A stretch of DNA of 40,368 bases from Calditrichota bacterium (GCA_020051775.1 JAGVQJ010000193.1:1-40368); one strand, 5' to 3'; counted from the stretch's first letter, positions 26,601-34,944 are shown. Notes: a model not told the origin generated them from the letters alone. Numbers and translations are program-made.

Positions 26601-26984
26601 CCATTCCCGGTATTGCTGCGCCGTAGCTCGAAACTCACCGGGGAATGTTCCCGGCAACGCCGGTCCCAAGTTGAATCCTTTCAGAAACAGCGGCGACCAG
26701 GTCTGACTTTGAGGCGTCAGGTCCTGCTTCCGTGAACTGGTGAGAATCTCGATCTGATCGCCTTGAACGCGGGTGAAATATTGCGTCCGTTCAGTAAGCT
26801 TCTGCCAGGCGGCCGGCGTCAGCGAGCGTAAGGACTCGGCGGCTCGTGCGGGTGGGGTTATGGAACCAGAACGCGGATTGAAGACCAGCACCAGAGGCAT
26901 TCTATCCTGCATCCGCAGCATAGACCAGACGGTAAAAATCAGGAGCAGAGCCAGTACGACTAAAACGGCGTATTTACCTTTCAT
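23634..26984 (-). CDS. Membrane-anchored glycosidase-deacetylase fusion (PgaB-like content)
   Basis: The ATG at 26984 overlaps the previous stop as ATGA and begins a membrane anchor (MKGKYAVLVVLALLLIFTVW); 1,116 residues. The N-terminal ~500 residues look like a TIM-barrel glycosidase: LKGFNLGPALPGTFPGEF, DLGVNLVRVYTILPPHFYEA, a strand ending VVIGEFGVPTS with a candidate catalytic Glu, and VVFAWMDEWFKHNW. A beta-rich linker of ~300 residues follows. About residues 810-1020 hold a NodB-type deacetylase with the metal site intact: VTFDDGS (motif 1) and HEIGSHSHLHRP (motif 2). PgaB of poly-N-acetylglucosamine export also joins a deacetylase and a glycosidase, but in the opposite order. With the GT2 and TPR-barrel neighbours, it probably trims and de-N-acetylates the exported polymer. 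Confidence 0.8.
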   Translation of the reverse strand: MKGKYAVLVVLALLLIFTVWSMLRMQDRMPLVLVFNPRSGSITPPARAAESLRSLTPAAWQKLTERTQYFTRVQGDQIEILTSSRKQDLTPQSQTWSPLFLKGFNLGPALPGTFPGEFRATAQQYREWLDMMGDLGVNLVRVYTILPPHFYEALAQYNFAHGQQPLYLLQGIWADQAQTSSYGDSSYLAEFQAEIRRAVDVIHGHAVLTERPGHASGQYSTNVSRYTLAFVLGREWEPETVTAMRQRFPERTSYQGTFFIVPKAQAMECWIAEALDYTANYETQNYQFQHALSFVNWLPLDPLYHDSEWIEWDNVREYDNDLETLDPNLIGTTPLFKAGYFASYHAYPYYPDFVYNDESYRRASCDSGLCTYAGYLQDLVQAHPGLPVVIGEFGVPTSRSASHFASNGMNQGGHDEMEQGKINAHMIHDIWKSGCAGAVVFAWMDEWFKHNWLVMDYELPAERNPLWHNLEDPEQNFGILAMEAQERLIDGRDGDWIGQPLAQTPAGEVGSQPGTLKALWAAVDASCLYLKLDFIVPLRLEDFEGTAIWIGLDTYDRQRGDHYFPDRLCRAPSGLEFVVRLSGPQASVLLVDEPYDIFTDLYRDSIPGYTSRFNENGVYHEERLLANRPRETLTGEMIPQHNLNRSHLIWGSAKPGDPNYTSQADVCLNPEGRFLELRLPWALLNVTDPSSQAVLDNDPATVDLDYMKTEGFQIYAVVSHRRGAKQHVTDTFPEGLQQGIPYLWAGWNDPKYRSRLKEGAGQVAQAFRKISRYAHLPFKVNSTPPTARICAWPKGSPQAVSVTFDDGSANQMQVGRRLLEKYGFHGTFFVVTSWTGHSPMITGEAEGLTTRRLSIPEVQELHLNGHEIGSHSHLHRPLAPDAGVDWIESTYRESQMQITSWIGSPALSVSYPYARMSGEGKIALAKLGFRFGRRGGDQGNYTPLQAPLNLYSYVIIDDRRPSPATFRDIINTRSGQWFVLQYHHLFPVDAREYLVMEAHRVEDTYNVTPRTFERQMRLLRNSGAFEGTMSEIGLYNQAANGVRLEFTVHDRSLVAALRNIGTDSLLTKTPLTLEVTSSWPWLKIEGSLEDGLRCNRTGVIRFEALPGSEIIMRREP

Positions 26985-28537
26985 GGCCAACCCTTTAGAA
27001 CCAATCCGAGATGCCAGGACGCATAACGATAGCTGTGGTCGGTTTCGAAGTACGCAACGCCGAGATTTGCCGTCAAATTTGCCGTAGGCGACCAGGCGGC
27101 TGCGGTTTCCAGCCATGATGAACGGATTTCAGCGGTGTTCAGCGCATAGAAGCCGACCGCCGTCAAAGTCAGCGGCTGCACCGGTTTCCAGTCCAGCACA
27201 ACTCCCGCTTCATGTTGGACTAAGTCCTGTGGCGAATAATATCCCGTTATATGGCGGCGAAAATCTAAATATCGAGTGCGCAGTAAGAGTTGTATACTGG
27301 GGCGTGTGGGTAAGCTATAAGAGAGGATTGCCAGACCTTGATGGCGGAAATTCCCTCCGCTCAATCTCCAATAACCCAGGCCCAGCGTAGCTGCTACCCT
27401 GGTCACCGGATGCAAGGTAGTTTCCCCCCACATTCCGGTGGCCATAGTACTGGACCAGGGTTCGTAGAGGACACGTTCAAGGAAAGCTGATCCTTCCAGC
27501 CAGGGTGTGCCGCGGCCCCGTTTTCCCTTAAGCGAGATGCGGGCAGTCTCCAACCGGCCAGCGAGGATATCCAGATTCCATTCACCCTCAACGGTTAATC
27601 CCTTGCCCGCAAACCAGGTCCCTTGCAAACCGAGGGTACGGCGGTAACGGAACAGATTGTGGCGGAAACTGTTGTAGGTACTGAAGCGGCCTCCGACCAG
27701 AAAACGATCAGATAACCGGCGAGATGCCCTCAAGGCCGTTTCGTCGTATTCCGTAACCAGGCCGCCGTCATCTTCCGCCCAGTAGTGATAGTCCGGGTTC
27801 AGTAGCCAGGAGGTCTGGCGGCTAAGATCTTCCAAATTAGCGCGGATTGAGGCGTCTTGAGGTTTCCTAATCAAGACCTGACCATAAGCCTGACTGGCGC
27901 TGAACGGTTGATCTGCCCACTGTTTCACCCGACCGAGGCCTCGCCAAGCTTCCTGCTGAGTGGAATCCATTACTAATATCGAATGATAGGTGGCTGCCGC
28001 GTCCTCCAGGCGGTCCTCCCAGGAGAGCACTTCGGCCAGTTGCAGAAGAGCGGCGATATTATCAGGGTTCGCAGCCAGAATAGCCCGGCAGCCGGATTCT
28101 GCACTGGTTAAATCGTTCTTCCAGGCGAGCGTTCGAATTCGACCTAAGTCCGCTTCGAGATCCGTGCTATCTTCTTCCAATATACTGGTATACAATTGCA
28201 GTGAAAGTTGATACTCTGCCTGCAGAGCGTAGAGATTACCCAAGGCCAGCCGGGCATCGCGATCCTGTGGGGCTACGGCCAGCACCTTATCATACGCTGA
28301 AGTCGCCTGCTTAAGACTATCCAGCATCCGGTAGGAGAATCCGAGCAAACGCCAGGATTCGACGTCGGAGGAATCCTGAGTCACGGCTTGCCTTAAGAGA
28401 ATCGCGGCGCGGTCGTAATCCTCTTGTATGACGGCGGCGAGACCCTCCTGTGCTGAGGTTTGACCTTGAGCGGAGCCAACCAGCGCCAGGATAAAAAGCG
28501 TCGCCATCAGGCTCCAGATTTTTCCGATTTGCTTCAC
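26981..28537 (-). CDS. TPR protein with outer-membrane beta-barrel (PgaA-like export component)
   Basis: A 518-residue protein starting at GTG 28537, which overlaps the previous stop as GTGA. A signal peptide (ends AQGQ, about 26) leads to six or so TPR units up to about 240 (ALGNLYALQAEYQLSLQLYT, AAATYHSILVMDS). The C-terminal ~270 residues alternate polar and aromatic residues in barrel-type strands and end in HLGLVLKGWP; this part resembles YaiO/PgaA-like outer-membrane barrels. PgaA-type proteins bind the polymer with TPRs and let it out through the barrel. Coupled translation with the glycosidase-deacetylase and position after the GT2 gene support the same function here. Confidence 0.78.
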   Translation of the reverse strand: MKQIGKIWSLMATLFILALVGSAQGQTSAQEGLAAVIQEDYDRAAILLRQAVTQDSSDVESWRLLGFSYRMLDSLKQATSAYDKVLAVAPQDRDARLALGNLYALQAEYQLSLQLYTSILEEDSTDLEADLGRIRTLAWKNDLTSAESGCRAILAANPDNIAALLQLAEVLSWEDRLEDAAATYHSILVMDSTQQEAWRGLGRVKQWADQPFSASQAYGQVLIRKPQDASIRANLEDLSRQTSWLLNPDYHYWAEDDGGLVTEYDETALRASRRLSDRFLVGGRFSTYNSFRHNLFRYRRTLGLQGTWFAGKGLTVEGEWNLDILAGRLETARISLKGKRGRGTPWLEGSAFLERVLYEPWSSTMATGMWGETTLHPVTRVAATLGLGYWRLSGGNFRHQGLAILSYSLPTRPSIQLLLRTRYLDFRRHITGYYSPQDLVQHEAGVVLDWKPVQPLTLTAVGFYALNTAEIRSSWLETAAAWSPTANLTANLGVAYFETDHSYRYASWHLGLVLKGWP

Positions 28538-29181
28538 GGTGTCGTCACCGTCACCAGATTGGATAGGGATTCATTGCCGGAAAAATCGAATGCCTTGCCC
28601 AGAAGGGTGTGATTGCCACTGTCTAATCCGGCGGGATCCCAATTATAGTAATAGGGCGCCGTTCCCATCGTTCCCTGAAGTGCGCCGTCTACCAACAACT
28701 CAACATGGTTAATCCCTACATTGTCGGTAACTTCAAATCGCACTTGGATCACCCCTGGCACAAGTGTCCACATGGCCGGCCAGGTGAGAATGATGGCGGG
28801 GTACTGATGGTCGCTGGTATCCTGCACGGACACGGTAATCAATTCCGAATCGGAGGTGTTGCTCTCGCCTCGGGCGCGCGCGAATAAGGTGCGTGCCGTT
28901 GTCAGTGAACCGGCATCCCAGCTATAGAGGTAAGGCGCCACTGAATCCGATAATACCGGCTGACCATCAACAAATAGGTCCACGCTCTGAACTTGATCTT
29001 CCGGTCCGGCTTCCACGTGAACCTCCACCAGACCATACACGGAGCTCCAGAGCGCCGGGCTGGTAATTATCACCCAGATCAGTGGAGTAGTCGTGGAGTT
29101 GACCGGCGATTCACTGTCGAAACACCCGGAAATAAAGAGAAGCAGCAGCGGTGCTAAAGCCCACCTCAGGCGGTCACGCAT
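28534..29181 (-). CDS. Lipoprotein with two Ig-like domains
   Basis: A 215-residue protein with a clear lipobox (LLLLFISGC, Cys about 20). Two bacterial Ig-like domains of about 90 residues follow, each with the pattern PA(L/M)W...V.G...V.V......(V/I)..V(D/E)LFVDG...G.APY.Y.WD, typical of Big_17-type domains. It overlaps the GT2 stop by 8 bases and the TPR-barrel start by 4. As an envelope lipoprotein in a polysaccharide operon it may tether polymer or brace the export complex. The function is not known from the family. Confidence 0.75.
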   Translation of the reverse strand: MRDRLRWALAPLLLLFISGCFDSESPVNSTTTPLIWVIITSPALWSSVYGLVEVHVEAGPEDQVQSVDLFVDGQPVLSDSVAPYLYSWDAGSLTTARTLFARARGESNTSDSELITVSVQDTSDHQYPAIILTWPAMWTLVPGVIQVRFEVTDNVGINHVELLVDGALQGTMGTAPYYYNWDPAGLDSGNHTLLGKAFDFSGNESLSNLVTVTTP

Positions 29182-30631
29182 GAAATCCCTTCCTTTCGAA
29201 TTTGCCCCAGGATTTGTTGCCTCGTAAAAAATGCCAACTCCCTTTTAGCTGCCACCAGAGTCGGATTTGGGCGTAAGTGAAATCACTCAAAATGGATAAT
29301 CCTAATAGCCAGAACCAATCCAGCCCGCTGCGGTAGCGCAGTGCCGCCAGGTTGACCGGCGAGGAGTTACGGCTCCAGCGTTCCACCCTCACTGTAACCA
29401 AACCCATGACCAGCGCCGAAATCAGAGAAATCGTGAGCATCATCATCAGCAACCACCCCTGATTGACCAATCCGGTGAACAGCAGAAAGGCGACAAAGGT
29501 GTAGGTAAACACCCGCACTAACGGGGCGGAAGCCTCGAAAATCAGGTAATAGGGCATGGCTACCAGCCCCAGAGTGCCATAACGAGGTTCAAAAAAGAGA
29601 TGGCGGTGCATGGCCAAGGTTTCCAGCAAGCCACGATGCCAGCGGTCACGCTGGCGAGACAGATTAACGGACTGGTCCGGCACCTCCGTCCAGCAAATGG
29701 GTCGAGGAAGATAAACGATGCGCGCCGGTTGTCCCTGTTCCCGCAAAAACCGGCGAATTCTAACGACAACCTCGATATCTTCACAGACCGTCTGCATATT
29801 CGCGCGGCAGACGCGCTGGACATAAGGATGGCGATTGAACGGTGATAAGAATCCTCCCGCCTCCAGAAGCACCTGTCGCCGGAATAGGGTGAAGGCTCCC
29901 GACATAATCAACAAGCCGCCTATTCTCGACAACGCGGTGCGGCTCACGACAAAAGAACGCAGATACTCGATCAATTGGAACAGCACCCATAAGTTGCGCG
30001 GCAGGGCTTCCGTCTCGAATCGGTTGGAAGTGACGCGGGACCCATTGGCGACCGCCAGGGCGCCTCCGGTTGCCACGATCTTTTGGCCATTCAATCCCCG
30101 GAAAGGTGCGATTACCTGATGCAGAGCTTGCGCATCCAGTATGGAGTCGGCATCGAGAGTGCAGATGAACTGATGTCGGCTGAAATTCAAGCCTGCATTC
30201 AAGGCATCGGCTTTGCCGCCTCTCGGTTTATCCACCACTCGCAATCGAGAATCAATCGGACTACCGAACAGTGCGCGCGGTTCCTGTGCGCCTAATCGGT
30301 CATTCCATACGCAGGGAATTCCCTCGAGATGGAACGCTGCCTGTAGTTGCTCGAGAGTGTTATCGCTGGAACCGTCATTGATGACGATGACTTCGAAATT
30401 AGGATAATCCGTCTGCAACAGAAGCCGGACACAATCCGCAATAGTTACTGCTTCATTGTGAGCCGGCACCAGGATGGTAATGCCGTATTCCGGATTGAGG
30501 TCCGGCTGTGGTATAGAATCCGGAAGCCGTCGCCATATTCGGAAAAATACGAGCACCAGCACCAACTCCACCATCAGGTAGAATCCGAAATACAGGATTA
30601 GCAAGTTTTCCAGAATGCGGATGGCGAGCAT
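29174..30631 (-). CDS. GT2 family processive glycosyltransferase (PgaC/BcsA-like)
   Basis: A 485-residue inner-membrane glycosyltransferase. A helix at about 8-30 precedes the GT-A domain: VIVINDGSSDNT (nucleotide-sugar binding), TLDADS (metal-binding DxD), VCEDIEVVVRIRR (catalytic ED) and QRDRWHRGLL (the QxxRW signature of processive beta-glycan synthases). Three to four helices follow (about 350-450). The set matches PgaC/IcaA hyaluronan- or PNAG-type synthases that build a polymer and push it through the membrane. It is the first gene of the cluster, behind a strong promoter. The sugar cannot be read from sequence; the deacetylase downstream suggests an N-acetylated hexosamine. Confidence 0.88.
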   Translation of the reverse strand: MLAIRILENLLILYFGFYLMVELVLVLVFFRIWRRLPDSIPQPDLNPEYGITILVPAHNEAVTIADCVRLLLQTDYPNFEVIVINDGSSDNTLEQLQAAFHLEGIPCVWNDRLGAQEPRALFGSPIDSRLRVVDKPRGGKADALNAGLNFSRHQFICTLDADSILDAQALHQVIAPFRGLNGQKIVATGGALAVANGSRVTSNRFETEALPRNLWVLFQLIEYLRSFVVSRTALSRIGGLLIMSGAFTLFRRQVLLEAGGFLSPFNRHPYVQRVCRANMQTVCEDIEVVVRIRRFLREQGQPARIVYLPRPICWTEVPDQSVNLSRQRDRWHRGLLETLAMHRHLFFEPRYGTLGLVAMPYYLIFEASAPLVRVFTYTFVAFLLFTGLVNQGWLLMMMLTISLISALVMGLVTVRVERWSRNSSPVNLAALRYRSGLDWFWLLGLSILSDFTYAQIRLWWQLKGSWHFLRGNKSWGKFERKGFHA

Positions 30632-30656
30632 GTTTCTGTTGTTGTAATTTCAACAT

Positions 30657-30685
30657 AATATAACAAATTAATATTTTATTATCAA
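30657..30685 (-). promoter_or_regulatory. Promoter of the exopolysaccharide cluster
   Basis: Reverse strand TTGATA (30685-30680), 17-base spacer, TATATT (30662-30657), 26 bases before the ATG of the glycosyltransferase. It should drive all five cluster genes, which overlap or nearly touch. Confidence 0.7.
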
Positions 30686-30702
30686 GGAAGATGTGGAATA
30701 AT

Positions 30703-30870
30703 TGGGCGATTTTCGTGTGATTGCCGGTTTAAATCCAGTCGCTTCGACAAGTAATGCTTGTTTCTACACCAAATGCTTTCCCATAGGGACCGCTACGTGG
30801 CGCGACCTGGCGCAGAAACAAGCCGTAATAAATCGAAAAGCCGACGGTTTCAGCGTCGGCTTTTTCGGTG
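30703..30870 (+). repeat. Copy C of the tRNA-Pro / terminator repeat
   Basis: No integrase codons remain. The tRNA T arm survives in decayed form (GCCGGTTTAAATCCAGTCGC, ending 30747), followed by CAAGTAATGCTTG, the segment CTTTCCCATAGGGACC shared with copy B, the GGCGCGACCTGGCGC region and the perfect terminator. It stands between the promoter of the polysaccharide cluster and the 3' end of the surface-protein cluster. Confidence 0.85.
30836..30864 (-). terminator. Terminator of repeat copy C, ending the surface-protein cluster
   Basis: AAAAGCCGACG pairs perfectly with CGTCGGCTTTT around GTTTCAG. It lies about 20 bases beyond the stop of the leftward T9SS gene at 30887 and has A/T flanks usable in both directions. 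Confidence 0.8.
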
Positions 30871-30886
30871 GGAGATTCTAAACAGA

Positions 30887-31663
30887 TCATTTCAACAACA
30901 CCATCTTGCGGCTGGCGGTGAGGCTGCCCATTTGCAGGCGGAGGAAGTAAATCCCGGCAGAAAGGCTTGTACCCTGGAAAGTTACCTGGTGTTCCCCGGT
31001 TGCATGCCATCCCTGCATCAGCACTGCCACCTGGCGTCCTAACCCATCATAGACACTCAACTTAACCGGACCAGCCTGAGCTAAAGCAATGCTGATTACG
31101 GTGCTGGGGTTAAACGGATTTGGCTGGATCGCTTTTATACTGAAGCCGGTAGGTTGGAAGTCGCCTTTAATCGGGGTGGCAGATGAAGACGTAATCCATA
31201 ATATATTAAAGTATTGATCTTCCGTACCGGCCACTTCGAAGGAGGATTGGCTACGCATGTCGGTAACCACCGTATTCCCAGTTAGATATTCCACGATTGC
31301 CAAGTTACCTTCCATGGGTAGTGCTGCTTGATTCCAACTGATGGTAGTGGTTCGGGCGATGGGCGGTATGAGATTGCCATTGGGATCAACCTGCAGCAAC
31401 CAGGTCAGGGTATCGTTTGTGGATGGGTCATACAACATGGCCAGATAGGGCCCGGACGACCATTCCGGTTCATACAATTCAGCGTAAGTGGCATACTGCG
31501 GTGGACGCGGAGGCGCCAGCAGGAAGGACTGCACCAAACTGTCGCCTACGGTCACCGTGAAAACATAGGGGGTGGGTCCGGTTTGTCCGGTGGCCGTCAG
31601 TTCCACTTGCCAGGCGCCGGCAACCTGAGCCAGTAACATAAGCACCAGCAGACAACTTTTCAT
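30887..31663 (-). CDS. Small T9SS-secreted protein sharing a domain with its neighbour
   Basis: A 258-residue protein with AAGGAG before the ATG and a signal peptide ending VAGA (about 17). Residues 18-165 form an unnamed beta-rich domain (WQVELTATGQTGPTPYVFTV, LLQVDPNGN, TISWNQAALPMEGNLAIVEY). The same domain recurs in the protein encoded just upstream at 31768-34701. The last ~85 residues are a T9SS type A tail (IQPNPFNPSTVISI, VYDGLGRQVA, LSAGIYFLRL, RKMVLLK), so it should be exported and anchored or released outside. The function of the shared domain is unknown. It probably arose by partial duplication of the larger gene. Confidence 0.8.
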   Translation of the reverse strand: MKSCLLVLMLLAQVAGAWQVELTATGQTGPTPYVFTVTVGDSLVQSFLLAPPRPPQYATYAELYEPEWSSGPYLAMLYDPSTNDTLTWLLQVDPNGNLIPPIARTTTISWNQAALPMEGNLAIVEYLTGNTVVTDMRSQSSFEVAGTEDQYFNILWITSSSATPIKGDFQPTGFSIKAIQPNPFNPSTVISIALAQAGPVKLSVYDGLGRQVAVLMQGWHATGEHQVTFQGTSLSAGIYFLRLQMGSLTASRKMVLLK

Positions 31664-31707
31664 TTGCCTCTCCTTAAGGATGAGTTTTATATAAGGGATA
31701 ATATGAT

Positions 31708-31747
31708 CCAGGGATGCCTACGGTCAACGTACCGGAGGCATCCCTGG
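31708..31747 (-). terminator. Hairpin terminator after the beta-helix T9SS gene
   Basis: CCAGGGATGCCT (31708-31719) pairs perfectly with AGGCATCCCTGG (31736-31747), and CGGT/ACCG pairs inside it around CAACGT. It lies 21 bases beyond the stop at 31768. A reverse-strand TTGACC within the stem and TATTAT 18 bases on may form the promoter of the next gene. Confidence 0.7.
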
Positions 31748-31767
31748 TCAATGGATCAGGATTGTTT

Positions 31768-34701
31768 TTACTTCATCAGCAACATTTTGCCGCTGATCAC
31801 CTGCTGGGCGGAAGTCAGGCGATACAGGTACACACCCGAAGCCAGAGCAGAACCATCAAAGGTCACGCGGTGGTTTCCGGCTGCACGCAGGCCATTCACC
31901 AGGGAAGCCACCAGACGACCTTGCACGTCGTACACGTTCAAGGCAACCTGCATCGCTTCCGGCAGACTGAAAGTAAGCGTGGTGGAGGGATTGAAGGGAT
32001 TGGGACTGGTATTGACCATCGTGTGAGCGACAACCACGCCGGTCATTTGCATTTCGCCGTCAAAAAGTTGGCCGAAACAATTCGCGTCGCCTACGAATGG
32101 GCCGCCATTCGCCACCGCTGATTTGGTCCAGGTGAAGATGCTGGAGTCCATCGCGGGGTAGCTATAGGTAGAGTTGGCGTAACCCAGATAGGCGTGGAGA
32201 CCGGCCGGCCAGGTAGACGGCACATTCTGCACACGCAGACGGGTCACAACGGTACCCACCGGAGGATTGATGGTTACGGGACCCAGCAGGGGATTTGTGT
32301 AGGTTCCGTCGGGGTACTTGTCGCGCGCCCAGACCGTAAAAGCGGTTTGCGGGCCGACCGTACGCAGCACTGAAGCGTTGAATTGGAACGAACCGCCATT
32401 AGCCGGAATCACGATGGGCGGATTGAGCGGCGTCAGGGTGACGTCTAAGGTTGGCGGGACGGCCGGGGCATAAATGATGTTGTAGTATTTCAACTGAGTG
32501 CCGCTGACCGAGAATGAGGTCTGGGTCCGCATATCCTGCACCACCGTGTCGCCATACACTGCGTTGATTATCCGGAAATTGCCCTCGGCAGGAAGCTGGA
32601 CTGGATTCCAGGAGATGACCGTTACGCGATTTTGCGTCGGCGGGGGTACATTACCATTGGGGTCAACTTCCAGTTTCCACAGCACGCTGCTCTGCGGCGG
32701 CCACTGGTAAACCATCTGAATGTACGGACCTTGCCAACTGTCCGTGTAAAGCTGGGTGTAGGTCATGTAACTGGGCGGAGGAGGCGGTGCGGGGATAAAA
32801 CTCTGAGCAGCGCCGCCACCGATGACGTTCGTGAAAACATTGGGAGCGCTGCCGGCCTCACCGGTCGCTGTCAAAATCAATGACCAAATATCGTCGGTTT
32901 CATCCAGAAGAGATGAGCTCTTGTTGGGTTGGCTTGCTGCAGCCAGGTTTCCACCCAAACTAAGGCTGTCGGTGCCGGTCGTCATGTTCACCCAGTACCC
33001 TTTGCTGGGTTGCATCATATTGCCGACTGAGGCTACATAACCGGTGCCGGGGTTGTAGGAATACACTACATTGACGGCGCCGTTGTGAGCCACCGGAACC
33101 TGATCGGGCGAGTAGACGCTGCCCAGCATTTCCCAGGGCGGGGTCACCGCTGTGGAGTAGGAAGCAAAAGCATTACCGATGACATAATCAGTGACCGTAG
33201 CCGGCACGTTGACCCAGTAAGCTTTGCCGTTCTCGAGGGTTGTAGTATTCACATAACCGGTGCCGGGTACGAACTTGTAGGCTACCACGGCGGAGGGGAA
33301 CAGCGCGGTGAGGCTATTGTTAGCCGGCACAACCGGCAGGGACACTAAATTCCAACCCGCCACCAGCGTCATGGGTTGAGACACCTGGCTGCCGCTGGAC
33401 GGGAAAAGACGCCAGCCGGCGGTCCAGTCAACCGATCCCATGCCGCCGACATAATCAACCTGGCTGAAGAACGGGTCCGCCGGCGGCTGAGTGAAACCGT
33501 TCCAACAGAGGGATCCGGCCGCGGGGCGGAAGTCTGGGTTCAGAGTGTCCGTCGGGGCCATCAGATTGGGATCTTCGAAACGGTTGTTGACGTTCAGGGT
33601 TTGAATGAACTGCGGTGAAGTGAAAGCAAAGCTTGTCTCGAGTTGAGACCCGGTCTCGCCGGTCTGAGCGATGGTGCCATTGCCGTAGAAGACGCTGTAG
33701 TCCACCACGAGCTGGCCGTTCAAGCTCTGGGTGGTGGAATCCCAGGCGTTCGCGAAAGTGGCGGCGTCGTCAATGTCAATGCCGCAATCTTCGAAGTTTA
33801 TCACTACCGAGTTCTTGATGGTCGCAGCAGTCCCACGACGCAGCAGGAGGCCAATGGGATTGCCGACCGGGTTGGTGTCACCCACCAGCGTGAGATTATA
33901 GATAGAGGGATTGGAGCGCGGAAGGGCTGAGTAATTGAATTCGTTGTTATCGCACTCAAATCCGTGATCGGCCACATCGCCATACTCCTGGATTACAAGA
34001 AACTGGGTTTTTCCATTCCAACCGAAGGTCCAATCGAATTCGTCATCCAGGGCGCCGGAAATGCAGATGTGCTTTACATTGACCGAACCGCCGAAGAATT
34101 CCATGCCATCATCTCCGGCCATCATGACCTGCACATAATCCACCGTTGTACCGCGACCTACACCCTGGAACGCGATGCCATTGAGCTCGTCTTCTGGAGT
34201 GATGGGGTAACCCGAATAGGCGATGCGAACATAGCGCAGGATGCCGCTGTTGTCGTCGTCGTTGTAGTTCACGCCGCCGCCGTACTGGCCGGTTCCGCCT
34301 TCACCCTGGCCAACACCGCCAGTCAAATTGACGTGTGCCAGACCGTTAATGATCAGGCCGCCCCAATCGCCTCGGTTCTGCTGCCCGATCGGTTTATCGC
34401 TGACAAAGGTAATCGGCTGAGCCGCGGTGCCGTCGGCGATGATCTTGGAATACCGGCGGATGCAAAGGAAACCGCCGCTGGCGGATTCGCCCTTGATGGT
34501 CGTGCCGGGTTGAATAGTGAGCACGGTTTCAGACTGGTCGTTGCCAACGAAAACGCCGCCGCGCAGCAGGTATACATTATTGGACGTCCAGTTGGTGTTC
34601 TGTAGAATCACCCCTTGAACGATGATGGTGTCTGCCTGGGCGGCAAAGGCCAACAGCATGACCGCCAAAGCGAAAAACATACTTCGGGTGAATTTGTGCA
34701 T
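31768..34701 (-). CDS. Secreted beta-helix protein with T9SS tail
   Basis: The ATG at 34701 follows GGAGGAGGAAAG and begins a signal peptide ending AQA (977 residues); the frame is open 19 codons further but without export features. Residues about 25-330 are a parallel beta-helix type region (LTIQPGTTIKGES, GDWGGLIINGLAHVNL, ELNGIAFQGVGRGTTVDYVQ, DDGMEFFGGSVNVKH), common in secreted proteins encoded beside TonB receptors. Next comes a WNLVSLPVVPANNS-type repeat region, then the unnamed domain shared with the 30887 gene (WSLILTATGEAGSAPNVFTN), then an Ig-like part and the T9SS tail (NTSPNPFNPSTTLTF, KMLLMK). Substrate binding at the surface for the nearby TonB receptor is a reasonable inference. 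Confidence 0.85.
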   Translation of the reverse strand: MHKFTRSMFFALAVMLLAFAAQADTIIVQGVILQNTNWTSNNVYLLRGGVFVGNDQSETVLTIQPGTTIKGESASGGFLCIRRYSKIIADGTAAQPITFVSDKPIGQQNRGDWGGLIINGLAHVNLTGGVGQGEGGTGQYGGGVNYNDDDNSGILRYVRIAYSGYPITPEDELNGIAFQGVGRGTTVDYVQVMMAGDDGMEFFGGSVNVKHICISGALDDEFDWTFGWNGKTQFLVIQEYGDVADHGFECDNNEFNYSALPRSNPSIYNLTLVGDTNPVGNPIGLLLRRGTAATIKNSVVINFEDCGIDIDDAATFANAWDSTTQSLNGQLVVDYSVFYGNGTIAQTGETGSQLETSFAFTSPQFIQTLNVNNRFEDPNLMAPTDTLNPDFRPAAGSLCWNGFTQPPADPFFSQVDYVGGMGSVDWTAGWRLFPSSGSQVSQPMTLVAGWNLVSLPVVPANNSLTALFPSAVVAYKFVPGTGYVNTTTLENGKAYWVNVPATVTDYVIGNAFASYSTAVTPPWEMLGSVYSPDQVPVAHNGAVNVVYSYNPGTGYVASVGNMMQPSKGYWVNMTTGTDSLSLGGNLAAASQPNKSSSLLDETDDIWSLILTATGEAGSAPNVFTNVIGGGAAQSFIPAPPPPPSYMTYTQLYTDSWQGPYIQMVYQWPPQSSVLWKLEVDPNGNVPPPTQNRVTVISWNPVQLPAEGNFRIINAVYGDTVVQDMRTQTSFSVSGTQLKYYNIIYAPAVPPTLDVTLTPLNPPIVIPANGGSFQFNASVLRTVGPQTAFTVWARDKYPDGTYTNPLLGPVTINPPVGTVVTRLRVQNVPSTWPAGLHAYLGYANSTYSYPAMDSSIFTWTKSAVANGGPFVGDANCFGQLFDGEMQMTGVVVAHTMVNTSPNPFNPSTTLTFSLPEAMQVALNVYDVQGRLVASLVNGLRAAGNHRVTFDGSALASGVYLYRLTSAQQVISGKMLLMK

Positions 34702-34750
34702 GATCTTTCCTCCTCCAAGTGATTTTTCTTTTCTTTGAGTGTTGATTGCT

Positions 34751-34846
34751 TTAAGCAAATCGCCGGGTCAGCCACAGTTCCGTGCGGGCGTAGTAATAAA
34801 CCAGAAGAGCGGCTGAATAAAGGACCACGAATTTCATCATTTTCAT
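34751..34846 (-). CDS. 31-residue membrane peptide
   Basis: An ATG at 34846 stands 7 bases after GAGGAG, one of the best ribosome sites in the window. It opens a 31-codon frame, MKMMKFVVLYSAALLVYYYA followed by RTELWLTRRFA. Residues 5-20 form one hydrophobic helix with a cluster of tyrosines, followed by a positively charged end. It lies 49 bases ahead of the beta-helix protein start and after the terminator of the LamG gene, so it probably heads that gene's transcript. It may be a small membrane protein or a leader peptide. No family is recognised. Confidence 0.55.
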   Translation of the reverse strand: MKMMKFVVLYSAALLVYYYARTELWLTRRFA

Positions 34847-34944
34847 TATCTATCTCCTCGTATTTTTATCTTATTTATACAAGAAGATACTTCCGCTACA
34901 TTAAGCGTGCATGAGTGATTGGTGAGATTTGTGTTAAAAAGCAA

